NCBI GenBank assembly: GCA_037447655.1
Contig: JBBHKE010001045.1
Span: 50,538-114,537 of the forward strand
Direction of reading: 5' to 3'
Source of the DNA: Zygnema cylindricum
Taxonomy: Eukaryota > Streptophyta > Zygnematophyceae > Zygnematales > Zygnemataceae
Length of the DNA: 64,000 nucleotides
Shown here: piece after piece, positions 22,248 to 31,702 of the stretch
Layout of the letters: every line of letters starts with the position of its first letter
How positions within the stretch are numbered: position 1 is the stretch's first letter
Made by a program: the position numbers and the translations under genes
The notes under the pieces: model-generated
Database searches by the model: none
The model's input: the letters and a program-made list of their open reading frames with translations, nothing else
What the model was told of the DNA's origin: nothing

Positions 22248-24270
22248 CTACCGCATATTCTTTTTTGACAACTCCAGTGTGAGCCTCATCAAGTGCTCAC
22301 GATCCGCTCTCATTTGTTCTTGTTGGGCCGCTACTTGTTGAGTGAGTGCCGCGATTATTAGTAGAAAATCCTCTCCTCTCGATGGTGAGGGGGGCCTAAT
22401 CGACGGCGAAACCTTTTGTATTTCCCATAAACGATAGCGTCGCACAATAACATTGGCAAAACTTTTGCAATATCATCGTACGAGCATCTCGGAGAGGGAG
22501 TACCTCGGGAGTTACTCGACGATATTTTATGATGTTGTAAAGCCGGGTATCCTAGGAATGATGATGACGTAACACTCCGGAACATTAACCCAAAAACCGT
22601 TCTCCCAATAAACAACCCAAGTTAGCCGGGGATCAGCCGGATCAAATTTTCTTATGTGGGCAAAGGTTGAGCCTCGGTCCTCAAGCGCGATAAAAAGCCA
22701 TGTTGGATGTGCGGTGGCATCGAGGGGGATGTCGAGAATTTGCGGAAAGTGATTCGTGTCCGGGTGTAGGGGCCGAGGTTCACCATACCGCCAATGTTCC
22801 GGCCATTCAGTAACCAGAAGATAATTTTCGGGTCAAAGCACAAAACTGTCCATTTCCTCCTCTCTCGTGGGAGGAGGAAAATACCAATCCGGATGATCAA
22901 CCGGGTATGGAGGTTGTTAAAATTTATGTATTTTCTAGGTCTATATTGGAAAAATAAATAGAGTGTTGAAAAAAGGCAATTTATAGTTCACTTCTATATT
23001 TTAGTTAGAATATAAACAGAGAGAAAGAGAGGACCAAAGGCAGGCCATGGCTGCTGCGTCATTTAGAAAGAGGCAGAATGAATTAGAAGGTATTTTACTA
23101 GTTTTAGCAAAATAGTGCTTCTTGCCGAATTTGAACAGGGGTCTGCCAAATACTACGTAGACCTACGCCTTATCCATTAAGGCACTAACGAAACGATACA
23201 CATGAAATTTTTCAAGCACATTTATCTATTGATCTAAAGGACTAATTCGCAGGAGACTAACGAAAACGCGCATTAATCAATTCATGCATAGAAGCAAATC
23301 GAACCGTATAAATACAACTGATCGGACTGCCACCATTACAGCCGCCACCCACAATAAGCTTTCGACGGCCTTTGGGGATAGCCTCACGCGGTGCCACGTG
23401 GCGCCACATTATTTGATATCGGAGATGATGGGAGGAGGAACCATGGCTTCCGATTTGGCAAATGTCACCTTGTAGACCATGTCGTACAATGGCCGTACAA
23501 TAAGTACATCGCCCATCACACCTTCTTGTACTATATAATGTTTCTATTGGACTAGGGTTTAGTAGTAGGTAGTCGTGAGTAGGCGGACCAAGACTTAGTG
23601 ATATTTAGGTACCTCTCTCTAAAAGAGCTTGTAACTATAAAGGTCATCTTTGACCAGCCATAACTTAATGCTCGGGTGAGCAAATTCAGTGATTCTTTTT
23701 GCTGCGGACTCAAAGGAGTCCACACTATACAAAGATGTAGTCGGTTAGAGTTTTTGTCTGCCACGGTGGCTGAATTTTTTAGGGAAAGTCAAAGTGGGTG
23801 AATGTGTCCAAATCTCGTATTCTAACTTTGCATTCTGTGGTGGAACAGAGCACACAGAAAGTGTTATTTCACAAGGGTGAGGTTTTATTGGGGTTCTGAT
23901 TGTCAAAGGGTCAGTCATTTGGGTTTATATCAAGTTGGAGTGGGCATCACCTAGATTAGATTCTTTTAGATCTGCGAATTCTGTGGGCAATAGAGCCCAT
24001 AGAATTTCAGTGGTTGAAGATGCAAAGGAGCCATTACAATGGCTCTCTCCCTATTCGGCATGGGAGGCGCCCCGAACACGTCATCGTCGTCATCAAATTC
24101 CTCCTCACGTTGCTTTTCCACACTATCCAGAGTTTGCTCGTCCTCAGTGGTGGGATCATCCTCGTTCTTCCACACCGCTATTTATGTGGGTTGCAAAATT
24201 TCGGGGATGGGCTTGTCTTCCGGCGGTTCTTCGCCATCCTCGATGCTCTCGTCGCTACCCAAAGTTTAGA
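22248..24270 (-). pseudogene. Unrecognised minus-strand gene split by a solo LTR
   Basis: I do not recognise the product. Reading right to left: an acidic segment (about 24270-24010) with DESIEDGEEPPEDKP, DDPTTEDEQTLDS and a DDDDDVFGAPP run; the solo LTR 22915-24009; then the same frame resumes as PYPVDHPDWYFPPPT and continues to about 22534 with WPEHWRYGEP, PTWLFIALEDRG and WVVYWENGFWVN. A final open stretch (22445-22248) ends in a glutamine-rich, coiled-coil-like tail (ALTQQVAAQQEQMRADRE). The frame across the LTR is restored exactly when the insert and one target copy are removed. In-frame stops near 24183 and 22835 and an unclear join near 22530 show it is dead. Its position beside a pogo remnant suggests transposon origin, but that is a guess. 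Confidence 0.5.
22915..24009 (+). mobile_element. Solo LTR inserted in a coding region
   Basis: 1095 bp, flanked by GAGGT (22910-22914) and GTGGT (24010-24014), a 4-of-5 target duplication. The first 49 bp (TGTTAAAATTTATGTATTTT...) resemble a type-C LTR start, then a second start TGTTGAAAAAAGG of type B follows at 22964. CCATGGCTGC near 23046; antisense tRNA-like block 23110-23195; CCACGTGGCGCC box near 23395; GTAC cluster 23481-23507; H1 GCTC-GGGT-GAGC 23670-23681; H2 GGACTC-AAAG-GAGTCC 23706-23721; H3 ACTATA/TGTAGT 23724-23741. Its last 220 bp match the minus-strand fragment 35521-35743. The LTR-end Gag ATG is mutated to ATA. Confidence 0.78.
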
Positions 24271-24820
24271 GGACATATAGGTCATTTTTCCCATCATTCA
24301 CCTTCCGCTTACCCTTTGTTATCTCCCTCTTCCTAGCTATCCTTCTCTATGCATCACTTCCCCCACCCTCCTCGACCGTCACCTCCTCCCCCACTCCTTC
24401 CTCCTCTATGGTCTCACAAAACCCTTTGATTTTTTTTTATCATTTTTTTTCTACCTAATCTCCCCCTAACCTCACTTCTCCCACCCTCCTCGACCGTCGC
24501 CTCTTTTCCCTTTTTGTCCTCTCCCAATGCCGTCTTCCCCTCCCTCTCCACACTCAACAATTTCTTTTCCCTAAAACCCTCCCTTTTTTCCTCCTCATCG
24601 CCCTCATTAATTTTTTTTAATTTTCCTTTTATTCTCGTACATTTTTTCTCTACCTTTTCCTCTGCCTCAATTCCTCCATCCTCTTCTGCCGTCGCCTCCT
24701 TCCCCCCCTCTTCTACACCCAATACCGCCTTTCCACCCTCATCCTCTATTGGATTTTTTTCTTCCCTACCCCCTCACCTTCTATCTCCTCCTCCCTCCTC
24801 ACATCTACCGATTAACCCCT
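24271..24820. other. CT-rich low-complexity stretch
   Basis: The plus strand is dominated by CCTCC, CTTCC and TTTTTT words up to the E6 LTR start. Frames (serine/proline-rich on plus, glutamate/lysine-rich on minus) are compositional artefacts. It may be the 5' flank of the unrecognised minus-strand gene, but nothing in it shows that. Confidence 0.6.
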
Positions 24821-25551
24821 TGTTGGAATCATTAGATTTAGGCTATATTTTCTAGGTGTGAATAGATTAAAATCAAAAGGAAAAACGTAGGCAACCTGCC
24901 TCCACCTCCTCCCTCTAGCCCCCATACTTGTTGTAGTCACTAAATGAAAGAGAGGGTGGTGGAGCCATGGCTACCTCAAGTCCATAGGTAGGACTCAAGA
25001 GTGACAAAAGTCAATCTCAACAAAAAGGTGAGTCCAGCGGGACTCGAACCTCCGACCGGCAGAGCCAGGCGTTGCCGTCAGCTGTAACCGGTCTGTCGTA
25101 GGAGTTCGTTAGACTACATAGGGTTTGATTTCGATTAAAACAGTGTTTAGGAACTATAATCCAATTAACAGAATTACGGATGAAGAACATAGAGACTAAT
25201 TAGAATATTGTGCGAACATGAACCCGCACAAAACAAATGTATCACACATTTGTTTCAAAAGCTAGTATTATAAGCCGGTTTGGATCCAACAACACATATC
25301 ATCACCGAGGTCCCAAAATGGTCGCTTTGGCAGTCTTAGGGTGTGACATGTCCTAGTGTCACGTGGCAAGATAGCATTGGGAAGAGGGAATCCCAGTGAG
25401 CATGAGGACGAGTCCGAAAGAGACAAGCGTCCACTCCATGGCGTTCTCGTACACAAGCCGTACAGAAAAGACATCGGCCACGGTACCTTTTTGTATTATA
25501 CAGTCTTTTGATTGGGGAGTATTTTAGTAGTTAAGGGTTGTGAGAGGGGTT
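24821..25551 (+). repeat. Type-A LTR, left part (5' LTR of E6)
   Basis: Starts TGTTGGAATCATTAG. CCATGGCTACC near 24966; antisense tRNA-like block 25035-25110 with a clear B-box core (complement of GGACTCGAACC); a CACGTGG box near 25362; TTGTATTATACAG near 25490. It breaks in GAGAGGGGTT at 25551 and resumes at 31426, with element E5 in between. The type-A copy at 55171-56166 shows the uninterrupted order. Confidence 0.85.
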
Positions 25552-26538
25552 TGTTGAATATTGAAATATTTAATTCAGTAGATACGGTTGTGAGAAGAGA
25601 CTAAAATACTTCGAATATTTTCTAACTACTTTTTTGTAATACTTTCCTCTAATAGTGTTAAAGTAGCAGAAGTAAAATATAGTGTATTATACTTCTACAT
25701 GTACATGCGTTGGCAACAAAAGTGTATGCAGGTTTTACGGAGTGGCACCGACAATTCGGTTGTATACGTCCTAAGGTAGACGAGTGGATTCACCGATCGG
25801 ACGAACGGAATTTTGACCAGATATTTTGGAGATGTATGGTACGAACCTTCATTATGATCGCAGATTCGAATCGTGATGACGGACGTGATTCTCGTGGGAC
25901 CACAAGTGACGAAACATACCTTACACACTTAAGTGGTTCGTACGGCACTACCACATTCGTCTAGACTTAAAACACCACCGCTGACTAAGCACCAAAAACA
26001 TTTATTCTACGTTCCACTATGTGTATATTTTTGAAGAACAATATTTTGTAGTTTAGCGCATTAGAAAATATTGTTTTATTAATTAGTTTTTGGAAAGTAA
26101 TAATTAAGGTTTTGGAAGTACTCGTGATAGAGTAACGTACAGGTTAAATAATTTGTCGTGAGTCAGAATAGTACCTTAGTACAATGACTGGAATAAGTGT
26201 GACCAATAGATACTCACTATGAGTATATAACTTAGGACTTAGCCAATTTTGTATTATCCTGTTTTGGGATTATGATATTATATGAGCAATTTTTTAGAAA
26301 ATTCCAGACCTCATATTTTATGGTTTACTCGGTCATTTGGGCTGTAATTTTGGGAATTCTCAGTTTACTGTGTTTTGTATTACTGTGGCAAATTTGAGGT
26401 ATAGTGGCCTTTTGAGTCAAAATTTGTGTCAACTGAAGTTGGATGATGATAGATGTTTTGATACTTTTTGTTGTTTTTCATGTCTATTTCCACTACTACT
26501 GCTGGTTCTCCTCCTGCAACGGTGGTTTTAGAAGAACA
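25552..26538 (+). repeat. Copia E5 5' LTR
   Basis: 987 bp. Starts TGTTGAATATTG, ends AGAAGAACA before GGTTAAGGGCCTCTG. Its sequence differs from types A/B/C and lacks the three-hairpin block. The last 59 bp encode MSISTTTAGSPPATVVLEEQ in frame with the following Gag. The left target copy is GGGTT (25547-25551); the right copy after the 3' LTR is AGGTT (31426-31430), 4 of 5 identical. Confidence 0.8.
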
Positions 26539-26550
26539 GGTTAAGGGCCT
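26539..26550 (+). other. Degenerate half-tRNA primer-binding site (E5)
   Basis: GGTTAAGGGCCT follows the LTR end and matches GGTTATGGGCCC of E2, E6 and E9 at 10 of 12 positions, so the E5 lineage probably used the same internal initiator tRNA-Met primer. A one-base deletion nearby shifts the Gag frame. Confidence 0.6.
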
Positions 26551-29500
26551 CTGTCAAGAATTCCTATCTTCAATGGCCAAAAGTATGCTTACTGGGCGGC
26601 AATGGTTGAATCGTCGTTTGAAACTGCTGACTTATTGGGGGTCTTGGATGGCTCCCTTGATGAAACAAGTCCATCTTCGGCGAAAAAGAATTCAATGGCA
26701 AGGAACAATCTAATTCTTTGTATTTCAAAAAAATTGGTCTTGTCTCGACTGAAAATGAAGAAGGCGAGTGAGATCAGAAAATTTGGTGATGTCACGACTG
26801 AAAATAAAGAAGGCAAGCGACATGTGGACATCACTGAAATCGACTTTTGAGAAAGCGAATGTCCAAGAGGAGCTCATGGTGGCTGGAAAATTTAGGGGTA
26901 AAAATACTCGAGGGAACTATGGTCGATTATTGTGACAATTTTTGTACACTTATTGATGCACACTCCTCTGCTGGGGGGTCATTTGTTGAGTTTCAACAGG
27001 TAGCTCTACTTACTAGAGGTCTTCCTAGTAACATGAAAGGTGTTTCCGTTCATCTAAAGAGTTATGATAAAGTTAGCAGTCATTTCAGTTAGCATATAAT
27101 CTTATATAAGAGGAAAAATCTAATACTAAACTCCTTGAAGGAGAAGGAAAGGTTGAAGCTTTTGCCATAAACTTTGACAAAATAAATCAATTTAACCAAA
27201 ATATGAATCAGTTTAACCAAAAACAGAATTAGGTTAATCAACTTAATCAAAGGCCAAATAGACAATCTTCTATTGCTTATTTTTATTGTTCTGAGAAAAG
27301 TCATGGATATAGGTATTCTCCTAAGCTGAAAAAGGCTAATGAGACAGGTTTATACAGGCTGGTTTGGCAGCAAAACCAATATCACACAGGCTTTTCTAGA
27401 AATCCTACCGGTGGAAATGCTCTCTTTTCAGCTTTTGCAACTGATGCATATGAGTCTTTGAGCTTTAATGAGTTTGAGGAGGCGGATTTATTTGCTATGG
27501 CGGCAACCATGGAGGGTCCCAAGGATGCGGGATGGATCATGGACACAGGAGCATCGACCCTTAGGTGCTAGAACAAGGTGGCTTTTACAAATCTGCAGCA
27601 AACACCTCGAAAGAGTATTTACTATGCGTGTGGCATGAGTGTTCAAACCTTAGCTCAAGGTGATGTATCTTTGATGATAGATGTGGGAGGAAAGTCGGAA
27701 GAGAGAAATATTCACAATGTTTTGTATGTTCCTGACTTTAAGAAGAATCTTTTTTCTATATCCTTAGTGAAGAGCAAAGGCTTTGAAGTTGTTCTTAAAG
27801 GATGTAGACAGGTTGTTAGCAAGAAAGGGAAAGTGGCAGTAACAACAACTAGTGATGCTAGCAAAATGTACTGGATAGACATGGCTGAATATAAAGAAAA
27901 TGATGTTCTCTACACCTGTGTCTAATCTGATAATGAGTTCTGGCATAAAATATTATGACATATGAATTATGATAGTCTTAAGAAAATGGTGAATTCGAGA
28001 AAGGTTGATGGAGTTTCACTCACTTCTCATCCTATAAAATCATGTGATGGTTGTTCACTTGGCAAGATCCAAAGATTGCCATTTACATAGGAAACAGAAC
28101 ACAGCTTAGACAAAGTTCTACGGCTAATACATTCTGATGTTCTCGGTCCTACACAAGTGGCTTCGGCTGGAGGCGTCCACTATATGGTTACCTTCAAATG
28201 GTTACCTTCACAGATGACTACTCGAGGTACACCAAAATTTACTATATGTAGCATAAAAAGGAAGTACTTACTCACTTTAAACATTACAAAGCGTGGGCGA
28301 ATAAGCTTCATAGGGTTCTAATCTTAGCGTTGAGATCAGACAATAGGGGAGAATGCACATCAAAGGAATTCGAAGAGTTTCTCCTTCAAGAAGGTATCAT
28401 TCACAATCTTAGATTTCCTTATACACCAGAACAGAATGGTGTTTATGAGAGATTAAATAGGACAGTGATAGAGAGTGTTTGGTCCATGTTTGCATTTAAA
28501 GGGCTAGATTTGAAATTCTGGGCTGAAGCACTTAACCTTGCTGTTTATATTAATGAACAGAATTGCTTCTAGATATGTTAGCATTACACCTTATGAGCTT
28601 TGGACAGCAAAAAAAACTTGATGTTAGTCACTTTAAAATCTTTGGCATCAAGTGTTTTATTCTATTTACTTCACATGATAGATGGAACATGGAGGCTAAG
28701 GGCTTACCGAGGATTTTCATAGGGTATGATGATAATGCAAAAGGGTAAAGAGTTTTTGTATTTGAAAAAAAGAAAGTGAACATCTCTAGAAATATCCAGA
28801 TTAAAGATGAACAAGATTTAGTTAACTTATTAAAAATGCCACATCAACCGGAAAAAGAAAACCATGAATATGTTATTTTTCACCATACACAGCGTGTTTA
28901 CTTTCCACCAGCAAGTGGGACATCCTTTCTTTCAGTTCCTCTAGTGCTTTCACAGGATGCTTCACAACAAGTTCTAACTCGCGTGAAAAGAATTGTTACA
29001 CAGTTAGTACTAGCTCAAGTTACGTTTGAAACAAGGTAGAAAAATCAGAATCTGCCGACGATTTCAACCTTAGAATTTCCGAGGGGAAGGAGATCTAGTA
29101 GCCTTCTGCAAGCAAGCTCTCACTTTACTTTTTTCTACAGCTACAGAAGAGCCTCTAACAATTCAGAAGGCTTTTTCATCACCTAAGAAAATTCAGTGGA
29201 TCGAGGCGGCAAATGATGAAATGAAGTCTATTATGGAGGCACAAACATGGGAGCTAGTGGATCTTCCTCCAGGCAGAAAAGGCATTGGCAGCAAATGGGT
29301 ATTAAAGGTGAAGCTCGATTCAGACATTACCATTGAAAGATATAAAGCCACACTAGTGGCCAAGGGGTATAATAAAAAAAAATGTATTAATGTTTAGAAA
29401 CCTTCTCTCCTGTTGTCAGATTTCATACTGTCAGAATTGTGCTAAGTCTAGCGGCTATAGAGAATACCGAAATACATCAAATGGATGTTAAAACTACTTT

Positions 29501-29873
29501 CTTGCATGGAGAGTTAGAATAGACCATTAACATGAAAGAACGAGACATGCATGTAGAAACAAGAAAGGAGGAATTAGTATGTAAACTGATAAAATCCTTG
29601 TATGGGTTGAAACAAGCCCCTAGACAATAAATTCTGAAGTTAGATGAGTTTTTGACTAGGCTAAGTTTTAAGAGAATTAGCTTAGATCATTATATATATG
29701 TACTACAAGGGGAGGATAGGATAATTTACATTGCTGTATATGTGGATGACTTATTATTAATATGTAAGTCAATGGATGCAATAAACTGCATTAAAACGGT
29801 TTTACAGTCTAGGTTTGAGATAAAAGACCTCGGAGAGGCCAAGTATATCTTACATATACCGGTAGAAAGAGAG

Positions 29874-30767
29874 AGAAATGAAATTATGTGGTCTCCATTG
29901 ACGTAATGAGCAGCCTATGCAAAGCCTCTAGGATAATATTTGCCCCTTCCATTTTCCCACTGAATAAGCGCCGCCCATGCACAAAATTATTCTGACCACC
30001 CTCACCTCTGTGAGGACAAGACTCGCTTGAGTCAAACGCAAAAAGAATCACTGAATTTGCTCCCCTGAGCAGTAAGTTATGGCAGGTCAAAGATGACCTT
30101 TATAGTTACAAGTTCTCTTAGAGAGAGGTACCTAAATATTACTAAGTCTTGGTCTACCTACTCACGACTACCTACTACTAAACCCTAGTCCAATAGGTTC
30201 ACTATAGAGTAAAAGAAGGTACAATGGGCGATGTACTTTTTGTACGTCCATTGTACGACAAGGTCTACAAGGTGACACCTGTTAAATCGGAAGCCATGGT
30301 TCCTCCTCCCATCTTCTTCGGTATCAAATAATGTGGCGCCACGTGGCACCGCGTGACGGTATCTCCGTATGCCGCCAAAAGCTCACTTCGCGTGGCGGCT
30401 ATAATGCCGGCCGTCCGATCAGAACATATTTTACACGGTCCAGATTCGCGTACATGCATGAATTGCTCCTTTTGGTTAGTCTAGTGTTAATTAGTTGTTG
30501 TGTTAATGTTTAAATATCTTTGAAACCCGTCACGTGTAACGTTTCGATAACGCTTTAGTGGTTAAGACGTACGTCTGTATAGAAGTCCACAGACCCAGGT
30601 TCAAATCTGGACTTGGGCAAGTTTTTAGTAAAATATTTTCTACTTCAAAATCTGCCACTTTCTAAATATGGCGGCAGCCATGGCGTGGCTTTGATCCTTA
30701 CTCTCTTTCTTTAAAGTAAAACTAAAATAGAGAAGTGAACTATTAATTACCTCTTTTCAACAAGAAA
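29874..30767 (-). mobile_element. Solo type-B LTR in the E5 reverse transcriptase
   Basis: LTR 29879-30762 (884 bp), opposite to E5, with a perfect 5-bp duplication AGAAA at 29874-29878 and 30763-30767. Minus start TGTTGAAAAGAGG at 30762; end ATGGAGACCACATAATTTCA at 29879, where the fifth Gag codon is TAA. Hairpins on the minus strand: H1 30059-30070, H2 GACTC/GAGTC 30020-30033, H3 CCTCAC/GTGAGG 30000-30015. GTGGCGCCACGTGGCACC box near 30332; CCATGGC box near 30678; tRNA-like block on the plus strand 30540-30620. Removing the insert and one AGAAA restores the flanking reverse-transcriptase reading. Confidence 0.93.
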
Positions 30768-31169
30768 CAAAAGGCTGATTATATTGACTCAGAAAGAAGC
30801 AATAGGTTACATGCTACAAAGATTTCATATGAAAGATATGAAAGGATCTCTAACTCCCATGCAATTCAGGCAAAAATTGGAAGGAATTGATTCAAACTCG
30901 GACATAATGGTTTGTGAGAGTCTACAGACAAGGGATGAAGAGTTTATGGCTTCAAAGCCATATCGACAAGTAGTTGGAAATCTTATATATTTTATGAACT
31001 GTACGAGACCCGATGTTGCACCATCTGTGGGAGTCTTGAATAAAAGTTTGCAGAATCCTAAGAGAGCAAACTCGGAAGCAACAAAAAGGGTGTTGTGATA
31101 TCTTGCTGGTACTCGAAATCTTAAGCTTGTGCATAGATGAGGAGAAGTGAAAATACAGAAATATTCTAA

Positions 31170-31425
31170 GGGCAAGTTTTTGGAAACTTCAGACCTCATA
31201 TCTTATGGTTTACTCAATCATTTGGGCTGCAATTTTGGGAATTTTGAGTTTACTGTGTTTTGTATAATTGTGGCAAATTTGAGGCATATTATCTTTTTTA
31301 GTCATAATTTGTGTCAGTTGAATATTGGCTGCTGAATAGGTGCTTTGAAAATTTCATTTATTTTTCATGTCTACTTCCACTAACTCTTCTGGTTCTCCTC
31401 TTGCAACGGTGGTTGTAGAACAACA
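31170..31425 (+). repeat. Copia E5 3' LTR, 5' truncated
   Basis: Aligns with the last 255 bp of the E5 5' LTR (about 26284-26538), sharing GACCTCATAT, TTTGGGCTG and TTTACTGTGTTTTGTAT in order, and ends GTAGAACAACA. An internal deletion removed the end of RNase H, the polypurine tract and most of this LTR. Confidence 0.8.
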
Positions 31426-31702
31426 AGGTTTAGGACTTAGAAAATTTAGGAGGAAGCCGCCTCTCTTCTAGAGGGCTTGTATTAATATTAGCATCTTTGC
31501 CACTTAATATTTTATCGCCTAGTTGGGCGTTTTTCGTGATTCTTTTTTTTGCGGACTCAAAGGAGTCCACACTGCACAAGAGTGCAGTCTGATTGTCTAT
31601 TTGCTTGCTTAGGTAGCTGTGGTCTAAGTTGAAAGTGGGTCAATCAAAAACTAACTAAAGGCTTTTTGAATTTTGAAATCCAATGGGGGATAGAGAATTA
31701 CA
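31426..31702 (+). repeat. Type-A LTR, right part (5' LTR of E6)
   Basis: Continuation of 24821-25551 beyond the E5 insertion. Inverted repeat CCTCT/AGAGG near 31463; H1 CGCC/GGCG 31516-31529; H2 GGACTC-AAAG-GAGTCC 31553-31568; H3 ACTGCAC/GTGCAGT 31571-31588 (perfect 7 bp). It ends ATGGGGGATAGAGAATTACA, with the Gag ATG at 31683. Confidence 0.87.

Larger units (their letters stand above)
26480..31169 (+). pseudogene. Copia E5 gag-pol, decayed and carrying a solo LTR
   Basis: The Gag start ATG is in the LTR. After a one-base frame break Gag continues as SRIPIFNGQKYAYWAAM. The zinc knuckle near 27275 is degenerate (FYCSEKSHGYRYSP). The protease motif MDTGAS is intact near 27540, with a stop soon after. 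GAG-pre-integrase (about 27930-28080, CDGCSLGK), integrase HSDVLGP (about 28130), a 14-bp duplication of ATGGTTACCTTCA at 28184-28210, SDNRGE (about 28335) and YERLNRT (about 28445). Reverse transcriptase 29200-29878 with YVDDLL, interrupted by the solo LTR, resumes at 30768 (LTQKEAIGYML). RNase H is cut at about 31169, where the internal region fuses to the inside of the 3' LTR. More than ten stops or frameshifts. Confidence 0.87.

Noticed and set aside
24514-24855. Ser/Pro-rich frame on plus and Glu/Lys-rich frame on minus
   Set aside because: Both come from CT/GA low-complexity DNA; composition alone explains them.
30540-30620. Functional tRNA gene
   Set aside because: It has A- and B-box-like words but imperfect arms, and an equivalent block recurs at the same place in every LTR, so it is an LTR component.
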